DNA of 10,128 nucleotides from Bradyrhizobium sp. (GCA_028290305.1 JAQGKC010000477.1:1-10128); one strand, 5' to 3'. Counted from the stretch's first letter, positions 1 to 7,880 are shown. A program made the numbers and translations. Notes: generated by a model from the letters alone, not told the origin.

Positions 1-102
1 AAAGAAAAAATGGTCGTCCGCATCGCCTTGGCCCGTAAACTGCTCGTCCGCCTCAACGCAAAAGCACGCGATGCGCGTGCCCAATACGCCAATGCAACTT
101 GA
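1..102 (+). CDS. Transposase C-terminal end, IS110-family-like (partial, 5' end outside window)
   Basis: Reading frame 1 is open from the window edge to a TGA at 100-102 and gives 33 residues, KEKMVVRIALARK followed by LLVRLNAKARDARAQYANAT. The pattern K-x(4)-IAxARKLLxxLNA is typical of the extreme C-terminus of IS110/IS1111 (DEDD, Transposase_20) transposases, just after the catalytic serine domain, which would lie outside the window. These enzymes mobilise elements that usually lack long terminal inverted repeats and use an element-encoded guide RNA. Whether the upstream part is intact cannot be seen. The element's right end should lie shortly after 102, before the end of the convergent RraA-like gene at 177. 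The call rests on a short tail only. Confidence 0.68.
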   Translation, partial: KEKMVVRIALARKLLVRLNAKARDARAQYANAT

Positions 103-138
103 CTCTTCAGATAGTCGCTCACCCGTCGCTACGCGCCG

Positions 139-164
139 ACCTCTCCCCGCAAGCGGGGCGAGGT
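139..164. repeat. REP-like GC hairpin between convergent genes
   Basis: ACCTCTCCCCGC (139-150) and GCGGGGCGAGGT (153-164) form a 12-bp inverted repeat with one mismatch and almost no loop. Motifs of the type CCTCTCCCCGC..GCGGGGAGAGG recur in intergenic DNA of Bradyrhizobium-like genomes (recalled, not searched). It lies between the transposase stop (102) and the stop of the convergent RraA-like gene (177), so it could act as a terminator or RNA-stabilising hairpin for either. There is no T-tract, so I do not call it an intrinsic terminator. Confidence 0.6.
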
Positions 165-176
165 TAAGAGAAAACG

Positions 177-896
177 TTACCGCCCCTTCGCCTTCCGCCA
201 CGCCGCGAAATCGGTCAGCGTCTGCTCATCGGTCGCGGGATAGAGGCCGAAAATCGAGCGGCCTTTCTGCACCTGTTCGGTGACGAAATCCTCGAACGCA
301 GTCATCTCGAACGCTTCATTCGCAATTTCGTCGGCGAGATGCGCGGGGATCACGATCACGCCATCGCTGTCGCCGAGGATGACGTCGCCGGGAAACACCG
401 GCGCGTCGCCGCAGCCGATCGGGCCGTTGATTTCGATTGCCTGGTGCAGCGTCAGGTTGGTCGGCGCACTCGGCCGGTGGTGATAGGCGGGAAAGCCGAG
501 TTTTGCGATCTCAGCGGAGTCGCGGAATCCGCCATCGGTAATCACGCCGGCGACGCCGCGCTGCATCAGCCGCGTCACCAGGATGGCGCCGGCCGACGCG
601 GCGCGGGCATCCTTGCGGCTGTCCATCACCAGCACCGCGCCCGGCGGGCAATCTTCGATCGCCTTGCGCTGCGGATGCGAACGATCGCGAAACACTTCGA
701 GCTTGTTCAGGTCCTCGCGCGCCGGCATGTAGCGCAGCGTAAAGGCCTCACCCACCAGCGTCGGCTGATCCGCACTGAGCGGATGCACGTCCTGAATACA
801 CTGGGTCCGAAAACCGCGCTTGTACAGCGCGGTCGCGACCGTCGCGGTGCTGATGGTCTTCAACTTGTTGCGGGTGGCGTCGCTCAGTTTTGTCAT
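177..896 (-). CDS. RraA-like family protein, probable 4-hydroxy-2-oxoacid-type aldolase/decarboxylase
   Basis: This 239-residue protein starts at ATG 896, preceded by a weak purine-rich AGAAGAGCAGAG. It has the RraA/HMG-aldolase signature: SAGAILVTRLMQRGVAGVITDGG then FRD (about 101-126), with R125 and D126 matching the substrate- and metal-binding Arg-Asp pair of HMG/CHA aldolases, and GDSDGVIVIP (175-184) near the end. True RraA, the RNase E inhibitor, is about 160 residues; the longer N-terminus here (DATRNKLKTISTATVATALYKRG) fits the aldolase-like members often labelled 'ribonuclease activity regulator RraA'. It lies 158 bp downstream of, and on the same strand as, an L-arabinonate-type dehydratase. 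This suggests it may cleave or otherwise process the 2-keto-3-deoxy acid that enzyme makes. The substrate is inference; the family is firm. The protein should be cytosolic. Confidence 0.88.
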   Translation of the reverse strand: MTKLSDATRNKLKTISTATVATALYKRGFRTQCIQDVHPLSADQPTLVGEAFTLRYMPAREDLNKLEVFRDRSHPQRKAIEDCPPGAVLVMDSRKDARAASAGAILVTRLMQRGVAGVITDGGFRDSAEIAKLGFPAYHHRPSAPTNLTLHQAIEINGPIGCGDAPVFPGDVILGDSDGVIVIPAHLADEIANEAFEMTAFEDFVTEQVQKGRSIFGLYPATDEQTLTDFAAWRKAKGR

Positions 897-932
897 GGCT
901 CTGCTCTTCTGACACGAATGAACTCACTTTCA

Positions 933-1050
933 TCATTCCCCGATGTGCAATTGCACATCGTGGATGCGCCGCTTGGCGCAGGCCCGGAATCCATACTCCC
1001 TGCGGTGGCTATGGATTCCGGGTTCAAGGCTTCGCCTTGCCCCGGAATGA
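933..1050. repeat. Multi-branched REP/BIME-like intergenic repeat
   Basis: The 118-bp segment consists almost entirely of inverted repeats. Outer arms are TCATTCC (933-939) and GGAATGA (1044-1050). Inside lie a perfect 20-bp palindrome (941-960), TGCGCC-GCTT-GGCGCA (965-980), a perfect 12-bp pair CCCGGAATCCAT/ATGGATTCCGGG (983-994 and 1011-1022), and CAAGGC-TTC-GCCTTG (1025-1039). The strings GGATTCCGGG and CCCCGGAATGACGGG are typical of Bradyrhizobiaceae intergenic repeats (recalled). It sits between the dehydratase stop and the RraA-like start, so transcripts crossing both genes would carry it. It could form a cloverleaf-like structure that stabilises, attenuates or processes the mRNA, or be a small non-autonomous mobile repeat. 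Confidence 0.8.
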
Positions 1051-1054
1051 CGGG

Positions 1055-2791
1055 TTAATAAATCGATGGCTCCTCGACCGGCGCGCCGAAGGAAGTTTCA
1101 AGGAAATCGAAATCGCAGCCTTCATTGGCCTGGCGGATGTGGCGCGTGAACATCCAGCCATAGCCGCGCTCGAAGCGGGTTTCCGGTTGCTTCCATTCGG
1201 CGCGGCGTTTCTCCATCTCGGCCTCGGAGATATCGAGATTGATGGTGCGCGCGGCCACATCCAGCGTGATCTTGTCGCCGTTCTTCACCAGCGCCAAGGG
1301 CCCGCCGATATAGGATTCCGGCGAAACATGCAGGATGCAGGCGCCGTAGCTGGTGCCGCTCATGCGCGCATCCGACAGCCGCACCATGTCGCGCACGCCC
1401 TGCTTCACCAGTTTGGTCGGGATCGGCAGCATGCCCCATTCCGGCATGCCCGGTCCGCCTTGCGGCCCGGCGTTGCGGAGGATCAACACGTGGTCGGCGG
1501 TGACATCGAGCTCGGCATCGTCGATCGCCTTTTTCATCGAAGGATAATCGTCGAACACTAGCGCAGGCCCGGTATGCTTGAGGAAACGCGCTTCGCAGGC
1601 GCTGGGTTTTATCACGCAGCCGTCCGGCGCCAGATTGCCCTTGAGCACCGCGAGCGCGCCTTCGGCATAGATCGGATCGGCAACCGTCCTGATAACGTCG
1701 TCATTATAGACTTCGGCGCCTGCGATATTCTCGCCCAGCGTCTTGCCGGTCACCGTCATCACATCGAGATGCAGATGATCGCTGATGCGGCTCATCAATC
1801 CCGGCAGCCCTCCCGCATAGAAAAAGTCCTCCATGAGATATTTTTCACCGCTGGGCCGGACATTGGCGATCACGGGCACCTTGCGGCTGGCGATTTCAAA
1901 ATCGTCGAGGCCAATGTCCTGGCCGGCCCGCCGCGCCTGTGCGATCAAATGAATGATCGCGTTGGTCGAACAGCCCATCGCCATTGCTACCGTGATCGCA
2001 TTCTCGAACGCCTGGCGAGTCTGGATCTTTTTCGGGGTCAGATCTTCCCAGACCATCTCGACGATACGCCGGCCGGATTCCGAACTCATGCGGATATGGC
2101 CCGCGTCTGCGGCCGGAATCGACGACGCCCCCGGCAGCGTCATGCCGATCGATTCAGCGATCGCGGTCATGGTCGAAGCGGTGCCCATGGTCATGCAGGT
2201 GCCGTAGCTGCGGGCGATGCCGGCCTCGACATCGACCCAATCCTTGTCGGAGATTTTTCCGGCGCGGCGCTCGTCCCAGTATTTCCAGGCGTCGGAACCC
2301 GAGCCCAGCGTCTTGCCTTTCCAGTTGCCGCGCAGCATCGGCCCGGCCGGAAGATAGATCGCGGGCAAGCCCATGCTGGTCGCGCCCAACAGCAGTGCCG
2401 GCGTGGTCTTGTCGCAGCCGCCCATCAGCACCACGCCGTCCACGGGATGACCGCGCAAAAGTTCCTCGGCGTCCATCGCCAGCAGATTGCGGTAGAGCAT
2501 CGTGGTCGGCTTCAGGAAGGATTCCGACAGCGACAGCGCCGGCAATTCCATCGGAAAGCCGCCGGCCATGAGGATGCCGCGCTTGACGTCATCGACCCGC
2601 GATTTGAAATGCATGTGGCAGGGCTGCGCGTCCGACCAGGTGTTGAGGATCGCGATCACCGGGCGGCCCTTCCACTCTTCCGGCGCGTAGCCCATCTGCA
2701 TGGCGCGCGAGCGGTGGCCAAAGGCGCGGAGATCGTCGGGCGCGAACCAGCGCGCGCTGCGGAGCGTTTCCGGATTTTTCTTTTCTGTCAT
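1055..2791 (-). CDS. araD: IlvD/Edd-family sugar-acid dehydratase, L-arabinonate dehydratase type
   Basis: The 578-residue protein fits the [2Fe-2S] dehydratase family that removes water from aldonic acids such as L-arabinonate to give 2-keto-3-deoxy acids. Expected cluster ligands are C58 (in DAQPCH), C126 (GGCDKTTPA, the ILVD_EDD signature 1 region) and C199 (YGTCMTMGTAS). K128 corresponds to the carbamylated lysine. S478 in LSDARMSGTSYGA (signature 2 region) is the expected catalytic base. These positions are offset by one from those I recall for Rhizobium leguminosarum L-arabinonate dehydratase, and the length is nearly identical, which favours this subgroup over dihydroxy-acid dehydratase (IlvD) or Edd. 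ATG 2791 has an AGGTG ribosome site in ACAGGTGTCAC. The gene probably leads a leftward unit with the RraA-like gene. The exact substrate (L-arabinonate, D-fuconate or D-galactonate) cannot be read from sequence. 'araD' here means the dehydratase, not ribulose-5-phosphate epimerase. Confidence 0.9.
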   Translation of the reverse strand: MTEKKNPETLRSARWFAPDDLRAFGHRSRAMQMGYAPEEWKGRPVIAILNTWSDAQPCHMHFKSRVDDVKRGILMAGGFPMELPALSLSESFLKPTTMLYRNLLAMDAEELLRGHPVDGVVLMGGCDKTTPALLLGATSMGLPAIYLPAGPMLRGNWKGKTLGSGSDAWKYWDERRAGKISDKDWVDVEAGIARSYGTCMTMGTASTMTAIAESIGMTLPGASSIPAADAGHIRMSSESGRRIVEMVWEDLTPKKIQTRQAFENAITVAMAMGCSTNAIIHLIAQARRAGQDIGLDDFEIASRKVPVIANVRPSGEKYLMEDFFYAGGLPGLMSRISDHLHLDVMTVTGKTLGENIAGAEVYNDDVIRTVADPIYAEGALAVLKGNLAPDGCVIKPSACEARFLKHTGPALVFDDYPSMKKAIDDAELDVTADHVLILRNAGPQGGPGMPEWGMLPIPTKLVKQGVRDMVRLSDARMSGTSYGACILHVSPESYIGGPLALVKNGDKITLDVAARTINLDISEAEMEKRRAEWKQPETRFERGYGWMFTRHIRQANEGCDFDFLETSFGAPVEEPSIY

Positions 2792-3143
2792 TGTGACACC
2801 TGTTCGAGAGACGCTCCGGTCATCTCACAGGCCGTCCATGGGGTGCAAGTTCCGCTTTTGATTCAGCGGCGAAATCTTACACCCTTGTCGCCCGGTTCAG
2901 GCAGCTTCCGGCTGGCATAGCGCGATCCGAGTCGTCCCATGACGCATTGCAAAATTCCGGAGAAATCGGATGCGTCCGTGGGCATCCTTGATCGTGTATG
3001 CCCTGAATCGTGCATATGAAGGGGCTTTGGAGAGATGTTGGTAACGATCGTAAACAGGATTCTTGAGGAAACGCTTGCGCGACACCAGCAACAGTTTCAC
3101 AACCGGACATTGACGTAAGATTATTCGCGGAAAGGCGGGGGCC
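2792..3143. other. 352-bp divergent intergenic region, no convincing gene
   Basis: This spacer separates the leftward dehydratase from the rightward receiver gene, so it must hold both promoters. What can be seen: an SD for the dehydratase next to 2792; a 6-bp inverted repeat GGATGC (2968-2973)/GCATCC (2982-2987) with an 8-nt loop; an 8-bp palindrome ACGATCGT near 3043-3050; and a weak promoter-like TTTCAC (3095-3100) with GATTAT (3119-3124) 18 bp apart, 19 bp before the GTG start. No FNR/FixK box (TTGAT-N4-ATCAA) and no EcfG-type GGAAC-N16/17-CGTT pair is present. Leftward open frames crossing the region continue antisense into the receiver gene, have no family look and are not called. Confidence 0.6.
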
Positions 3144-3578
3144 GTGGCGAAAATTCTGATCGTGGACGACGACAGCGCCGTCCAGGCGACCATCAGGCTT
3201 CTGCTCGAGCGGGCGGGCCACAGCGTGGTCGCCGCCAGCGATGGCCGTAACGGGCTGGCGATCTTCGAAACCGGTGAGTTCGATCTGCTGTTTCTCGATA
3301 TTTTCATGCCGGGAATGGACGGCATCGAAACGATGAGGCTGGTTCACCAGCAGCAGCCGTTGATCCCGATCATCGTGATTTCCGGCAATCCCATTGTTGC
3401 GGACTCAGACAAGGCCCCGGATTTCCTGACCATGGCGATCAAGCTCGGGGCGGTCAGCAGCCTGCAAAAGCCCTTCAAGCCGGCCGCTCTGCTGGCTGCC
3501 GTCGCCAATTGCCTGGAAGCCGCAAAACGACCGTCGTCGTCATCCACGGCAGCCATCGATGTTGCTTCGCGCCCATGA
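3144..3578 (+). CDS. Single-domain response regulator (CheY-like receiver)
   Basis: The 144-residue protein begins at GTG 3144, with AAAGGCGG about 7 nt upstream, and opens AKILIVDDDSAVQ, a standard receiver beta-1 with acidic D8-D10. The phosphoacceptor is D52 in LDIFMPGMDG. The switch Ser is S80 (VISGN) and the conserved Lys is K109 (LQKPFKP). The receiver fills about 1-125; the Ser/Ala-rich tail (130-144) has no output domain. The loop after S80 (NPIVADSDKAPDFLTMAIKLG) is longer than in CheY, a form common among rhizobial orphan receivers. It lies 67 bp upstream of the hybrid kinase on the same strand, so it is probably co-transcribed and may be phosphorylated by it or act as a phosphate sink. 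It has no DNA-binding domain, so it must act through protein contacts. Confidence 0.92.
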   Translation: MAKILIVDDDSAVQATIRLLLERAGHSVVAASDGRNGLAIFETGEFDLLFLDIFMPGMDGIETMRLVHQQQPLIPIIVISGNPIVADSDKAPDFLTMAIKLGAVSSLQKPFKPAALLAAVANCLEAAKRPSSSSTAAIDVASRP

Positions 3579-3645
3579 TGCCGACAGCGTTGTCCGTTCC
3601 CATCACCCGGATATCATGGCGGGGCAGAACCGACGCGAAGCATAG

Positions 3646-6600
3646 ATGACGCTTACCACCAAATTGGCCGCCGCGATGATTGCGCTGGTCGCGATCGCGG
3701 TGTCCGCTGTCGGCTGGCTGAACTATCGAGCCGTTGAACAGGCGCTTCTGCCGCGCGTCCTCGATCGCATCGAGAGCCAGTCACGGCTGGTCGCAGCCGA
3801 CCTCGAATCCTACGTGGCCGGTGCGCGCGGCGACATCGCCAGCCTTCGAGCCGGGGTGGCGGTGAATGGGTTGATCCGCGCACATCTGGCGGGGGGCATC
3901 GATCCCTCAGATGGTGTTTCCGAAAAGACATGGCGCGAGCGGATCGCCGGCCGTCTTTCGGCTGAACTTGAGGCCAAACCTGCTTATGCGGAGATTCGCG
4001 TGATCGGCCTTGACGACGGCCAGCGCGAGATCGTCCGCGCCGACCGGCTGGGCCCGAACGGAACCATTCGGATCGTCGGCGATGCGGATCTGAAAGGAAA
4101 AGGCGATCGGACCTATTTCAAGGAAACGATCAAGTTGCGGCCGGGCGAAATATACATTTCATCGCTCAGTCTGGATCGGGCCAACTGGGTTATCGTGACG
4201 CCGTACCGGCCGACGCTGCGGGTTGCGACGCCGATCTTCACATCCGACGGCAAACCGTTCGGTATCTTCATCATCAACGTCGACATGCGGCCCGCCTTCG
4301 ATCGCGTCCGGTCATCCGCGCGGCAGGGCGAACGCGTATACGTCATCGATGAACGAGGCGACTATCTCGTCCACCCTGACCCCGCTCGCGAATTCGGCTC
4401 GGAACTGGGCACGCCGACCAGTTGGCAGAGCGACTTCCCGGTCCTGGCATCTTCGCTTCGAGCAACGCAAAGCGTTGCGCATATGTTGCCGGATCAAGCT
4501 GGACGGCCGGGCGGAATAGCACTCGCTCCCGCCCTTCTGGCAGGCAATGAATGGGTCGCGGTCATCAAAACCGCCCCGAACCCTGTCATCATGGCGTCGG
4601 CCTCCGCTATTCAAAATACTTCCATGCTGGTCGGTTTGATCGCGGTATTGTGCGCGGCTGCATTGGCTGTGTTGATTGCGAGTTCGCTGACCCGTCCGAT
4701 CATTCAATTAGCGGCGGCCGTCAAGGGCGCCGGTCGCAACGGTCTGGCCGCGATTCCGGTCGATGCCGGCGGCGAGACCGGGATACTGGCGCGCGCATTT
4801 GCGCGGGTGATCGGCGAAGCGAATGCAAAAACCGTCGCGCTTGAACGTGAGGTCGAGGAACATCGCCGCACCGAAGCCGCCAGAGATCGCCACGCAGAGC
4901 GCGAACGTCTTTTCAGCGCCGCGGTCGAGTCGTCCAATGACGCCATCGTCACGAAATCCCTCGACGGCAAGATAACCGGCTGGAATCCGGCGGCGGAACG
5001 CTTGTTCGGATTTACGGCGGCGGAAGCGGTGGGCAAGGGTATCGATCTCATCGTTCCTCCCGAACGGCTGTCCGAAATGCACGACATTTTGAGCCGGATC
5101 GACCGGGGCGAACGGATCGAACACTATGAAACGGTGCGAATACGCAAGAACGGCAGTCCGGTGGAAGTGTCGCTCGGGATATCCCCGATCAGGGCGTCAT
5201 CGGGAACGATCATCGGCGCAGCCAAGACGGCCCGCGATATCACCGAGCGCAAGAGAACTCAGGCGGCGCTCAGCCAGGAGATCGAGGAGCGGCGGCGCAT
5301 CTTTGAAACCTCCCAGGACCTGATCCTGATCACCGATTCCAAGGGCGTTTTTGTCCAGGTGAGCCCCAGCTCCGAAACTATCCTTGGATATGCGCCCGAG
5401 GAGATGATCGGTCACAGCGCGATCGAATTCATCGACGGTGACGACCTTGAAAATACCCGCGCGGAAATGCGCGCGGCGCGGCGCGGACAACATACGCGAA
5501 ACTTCGATTCGCGCTACGTCCATAAGGACGGGCGAATCGTGACGCTGTCATGGATGGGAACATGGTCTGAACCGGTCAGGCGGCATTTCTTCATTGGCCG
5601 CGATATGACCGACAGCCGGCAGGCGCAGGAGACCTTGCGCGAAAGCGAACAAATGGCGCGCGGCATCATCGATACCGCGCTCGATGCCTTCGTCCAGATG
5701 GACGAGAACGGGACCATCGCGGACTGGAATTCTCAGGCGGAAACGATATTCGGGTGGTCGCGCAGTGAAGCGCTTGGCGGAAAACTCAGCGAACTGATCA
5801 TCCCGGAGATTCACCGCGCTGCTCACAAGTCGGGCCTCGAACGCTTCTTGCGCACCGGAGAAGGCCCAATCCTCGGGCACCGTCTCGAAATCGAGGCGCG
5901 GCGACGCGACGGCAAGGACATCAAGGTCGAACTAACCGTCACCGCGCTGAGGCGCCGTGACGGGTTCGTGTTCAATGGATTTATGCGCGATCTCACCGAC
6001 AAGATCGCGGCGGAGGATCGCCTTCGGCAGGCCGAAAAAATGGAAGCCGTCGGCCAACTCACCGGCGGTATTGCACATGACTTCAATAATATCCTGACGG
6101 TGATCACAGGGACTATCGAAATTCTGGCCGAGGCCGTCGAGAAGGAGCCGCAACTCGCGGCCATCACACGGATGATCGACGAAGCCGCGTCGCGAGGCGC
6201 GGATCTCACCCAGCACCTGCTCGCCTTTGCCCGCAAACAGCCGCTTCAGCCGCGCGAGACCGACGTCAACGCGCTGATCATCGATACCGCCAAGCTGCTG
6301 CGACCCACGCTGGGTGAGCAGATCGAGATCGAATCGGTATTTGAAGACGAACGATGTTTCGCGACCGTCGACCCCAATCAGCTTGCGACTGCCGTTCTCA
6401 ATCTCGCGCTGAACGCCCGTGACGCCATGCCCGACGGCGGCAAGCTTATCCTCGAGACCGGCTCGGCCTATCTCGACGAAAATTATGCAAACATGCACGG
6501 TGACGTTCAGCCCGGCCGCTACGCCCTGATTGCCGTGAGTGACACCGGAACGGGCATTCCCGCGGCAATTCTCGACAAGGTGTTCAATCCGTTCTTTACG

Positions 6601-7155
6601 TCGAAGGGACCCGGCAAGGGCACCGGCCTCGGGCTGAGCATGGTCTATGGCTTCGTGAAGCAATCCGCGGGGCACATCAAGATTTACAGCGAGGAACGCC
6701 ACGGGACGACGATCAAGATGTATTTGCCGCCAGGCACCGGAGCCTTACTTGCATCCGAGACCGCTTCCGCATCGGTCATTCAAGGTGGGCACGAAACAAT
6801 TCTCGTCGTCGAAGACGACAAATTGGTGAGAGACTATGTGCTGACGCAACTGCATTCCCTGGGTTACGCCACGCTGGATGCAGCGAATGCAACGGAGGCG
6901 CTCGCCCTCGTCGAGGCGGGCCGTGAGTTCGATCTTCTTTTCACCGACGTGATCATGCCGGGCTCAATGAATGGCCGCCAGCTTGCCAATGCGTTGCAAA
7001 CGAGCAGACCCGCATTGAAGGTGCTGTTTACCTCGGGCTACACCGAAAATGCCATCATTCATCACGGCCGGCTCGATTCCGGAGTCTTGTTGCTTGCCAA
7101 GCCATATCGCAAGTCGGATATGGCCGTCATGATCCGGACGGCGCTCGCGGGCTAA
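3646..7155 (+). CDS. Membrane hybrid sensor histidine kinase: dCache-HAMP-PASx3-HisKA-HATPase-REC
   Basis: The 1169-residue kinase starts at ATG 3646, directly after an in-frame TAG, so no earlier start is possible; its SD is poor. Order of domains: TM1 about 8-26; periplasmic double-Cache sensor about 28-322 (RTYFKE, ATPIFTSDGKPFGIFIINVD, VYVIDERGDYLVHPD); TM2 about 326-346; HAMP about 347-400; PAS1 421-535, PAS2 549-660, PAS3 665-787; dimerisation/phosphoacceptor with H811 in GGIAHDFNN; ATPase with N box NLALNARDA (N923), D966TGTG, F980NPFFTSK and GKGTGLGLS (990-998); C-terminal receiver with E1056-D1058, phosphoacceptor D1101 (FTDVIMPG), T1129/S1130 and K1152. All catalytic residues are present, so kinase and receiver should be active. 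The HDFNN type usually works through its own receiver, and no HPt domain is visible. Cache domains bind small organic ligands; which one is unknown. Convergent with the FixJ-type regulator across 40 bp that contain a 10-bp palindrome (7182-7191) but no clear terminator. Confidence 0.95.
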   Translation: MTLTTKLAAAMIALVAIAVSAVGWLNYRAVEQALLPRVLDRIESQSRLVAADLESYVAGARGDIASLRAGVAVNGLIRAHLAGGIDPSDGVSEKTWRERIAGRLSAELEAKPAYAEIRVIGLDDGQREIVRADRLGPNGTIRIVGDADLKGKGDRTYFKETIKLRPGEIYISSLSLDRANWVIVTPYRPTLRVATPIFTSDGKPFGIFIINVDMRPAFDRVRSSARQGERVYVIDERGDYLVHPDPAREFGSELGTPTSWQSDFPVLASSLRATQSVAHMLPDQAGRPGGIALAPALLAGNEWVAVIKTAPNPVIMASASAIQNTSMLVGLIAVLCAAALAVLIASSLTRPIIQLAAAVKGAGRNGLAAIPVDAGGETGILARAFARVIGEANAKTVALEREVEEHRRTEAARDRHAERERLFSAAVESSNDAIVTKSLDGKITGWNPAAERLFGFTAAEAVGKGIDLIVPPERLSEMHDILSRIDRGERIEHYETVRIRKNGSPVEVSLGISPIRASSGTIIGAAKTARDITERKRTQAALSQEIEERRRIFETSQDLILITDSKGVFVQVSPSSETILGYAPEEMIGHSAIEFIDGDDLENTRAEMRAARRGQHTRNFDSRYVHKDGRIVTLSWMGTWSEPVRRHFFIGRDMTDSRQAQETLRESEQMARGIIDTALDAFVQMDENGTIADWNSQAETIFGWSRSEALGGKLSELIIPEIHRAAHKSGLERFLRTGEGPILGHRLEIEARRRDGKDIKVELTVTALRRRDGFVFNGFMRDLTDKIAAEDRLRQAEKMEAVGQLTGGIAHDFNNILTVITGTIEILAEAVEKEPQLAAITRMIDEAASRGADLTQHLLAFARKQPLQPRETDVNALIIDTAKLLRPTLGEQIEIESVFEDERCFATVDPNQLATAVLNLALNARDAMPDGGKLILETGSAYLDENYANMHGDVQPGRYALIAVSDTGTGIPAAILDKVFNPFFTSKGPGKGTGLGLSMVYGFVKQSAGHIKIYSEERHGTTIKMYLPPGTGALLASETASASVIQGGHETILVVEDDKLVRDYVLTQLHSLGYATLDAANATEALALVEAGREFDLLFTDVIMPGSMNGRQLANALQTSRPALKVLFTSGYTENAIIHHGRLDSGVLLLAKPYRKSDMAVMIRTALAG

Positions 7156-7195
7156 AAGCCGTTCCGCAAGGAGATCCGCGCGCGTCGACGCCGGC

Positions 7196-7831
7196 TCAGG
7201 AATCGCGCGAGGCGGTCAGCACCATTCGAATGAGATCAGCCGCATTCCTTGCGCCGAGCTTTTTCATGATATTGGCGCGATGATCTTCAATCGTACGCGG
7301 GCTGATTCCAAGGTGGCGCCCGGCCTCCTTGTTGGAGGAGCCCGCTGCGAATTGCTCCAGCACTTCGCGTTCGCGTCGCGTCAATGGTTCGCGCCCGGGA
7401 AAATGAAGCGATGCGATTTTCGACGTGGTGCCCTCCTCCTGCCGGCGCGCATAGGCCCCGATCGCCTCATCCAGCCGGGCCACAATTTCGCTGCCCCGGA
7501 ACGGCTTTTCGATGAAGTCCAGCGCGCCTTCCTTGATCGCACCGACCGCCATGCCGATATCGCCCTGCCCGGAGATCATGAAGATCGGCGCAGGATAATC
7601 CTCGCCGCGAAGCTCTTTCAGAATATCGAGACCCGATTTGCCGGGGATATGCACGTCGAGCAGGATGCCCGCGGGGCATCGGGTTCGCGCGACCGCTAAA
7701 AGTGCTGCGCCGTCAGCGAAGCAGATGACCTGATAGCCGCCGGCCGACAAGACCATGGACAGGGTTTCGCGGACGGCAGGATCATCGTCGACCACGAAGA
7801 TCTCGCCGCGGGAGGGGGATTGCTCGGCCAT
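7196..7831 (-). CDS. FixJ/NarL-type response regulator (receiver + LuxR-type HTH)
   Basis: I start this at ATG 7831 (211 residues, MAEQSPSRGEIFVVDDD), because the longer frame to GTG 7882 adds 17 residues with no family look. The receiver spans about 10-125 with D15-D17, phosphoacceptor D59 (LLDVHIPGKSGLDIL), S87 (MISGQGD) and K109 (FIEKPFRG); VDDDPAVRETL, the GQGDIGMAV loop and EKPF are FixJ-subfamily hallmarks. A linker (128-147) leads to a LuxR/GerE helix-turn-helix at 148-205 (LTRREREVLEQFAAGSSNKE, then HLGISPRTIEDHRANIMKKL). It should bind DNA when phosphorylated. It ends 40 bp from the end of the hybrid kinase gene and is divergent from the 112-residue gene. The kinase is a candidate partner by position only. 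It is not FixJ itself: no fixL or fixK lies nearby. The inverted repeat at 7907-7922 upstream may be its own operator. Confidence 0.92.
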   Translation of the reverse strand: MAEQSPSRGEIFVVDDDPAVRETLSMVLSAGGYQVICFADGAALLAVARTRCPAGILLDVHIPGKSGLDILKELRGEDYPAPIFMISGQGDIGMAVGAIKEGALDFIEKPFRGSEIVARLDEAIGAYARRQEEGTTSKIASLHFPGREPLTRREREVLEQFAAGSSNKEAGRHLGISPRTIEDHRANIMKKLGARNAADLIRMVLTASRDS

Positions 7832-7880
7832 GTGCCATCGTCCATTCAGCGAAAAATGACCCACTCTTGCCGAATGACAC

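Noticed and set aside
339..1058. Rightward 239-codon frame over the RraA-like gene and the intergenic repeat
   Set aside because: It is antisense to a recognisable protein and runs through the nested inverted repeats; no SD or family support.
1574..2920. Long rightward open frame (448 codons) antisense to the dehydratase gene
   Set aside because: Composition is rich in His, Arg, Gly and Ala with no family pattern. It is the antisense shadow of a clearly conserved [2Fe-2S] dehydratase in GC-rich DNA.
2792..3143. EcfG-type or FNR/FixK-type promoter elements
   Set aside because: GGAAC occurs on the minus strand near 2850 but has no CGTT at the required spacing; TTGAT near 2989 has no matching ATCAA arm.
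2877..3347. Leftward open frames crossing the divergent spacer into the receiver gene
   Set aside because: They overlap the first 200 bp of a strong receiver gene antisense and lack any domain pattern.
5932..6702. 256-codon leftward frame inside the hybrid kinase gene
   Set aside because: It is the antisense shadow of the HisKA/HATPase region, whose catalytic motifs are all intact on the plus strand.
7156..7195. Bidirectional terminator between the kinase and the convergent regulator
   Set aside because: The 10-bp palindrome GCGTCGACGC at 7182-7191 has no loop and no flanking T-run, so terminator function is not supported.
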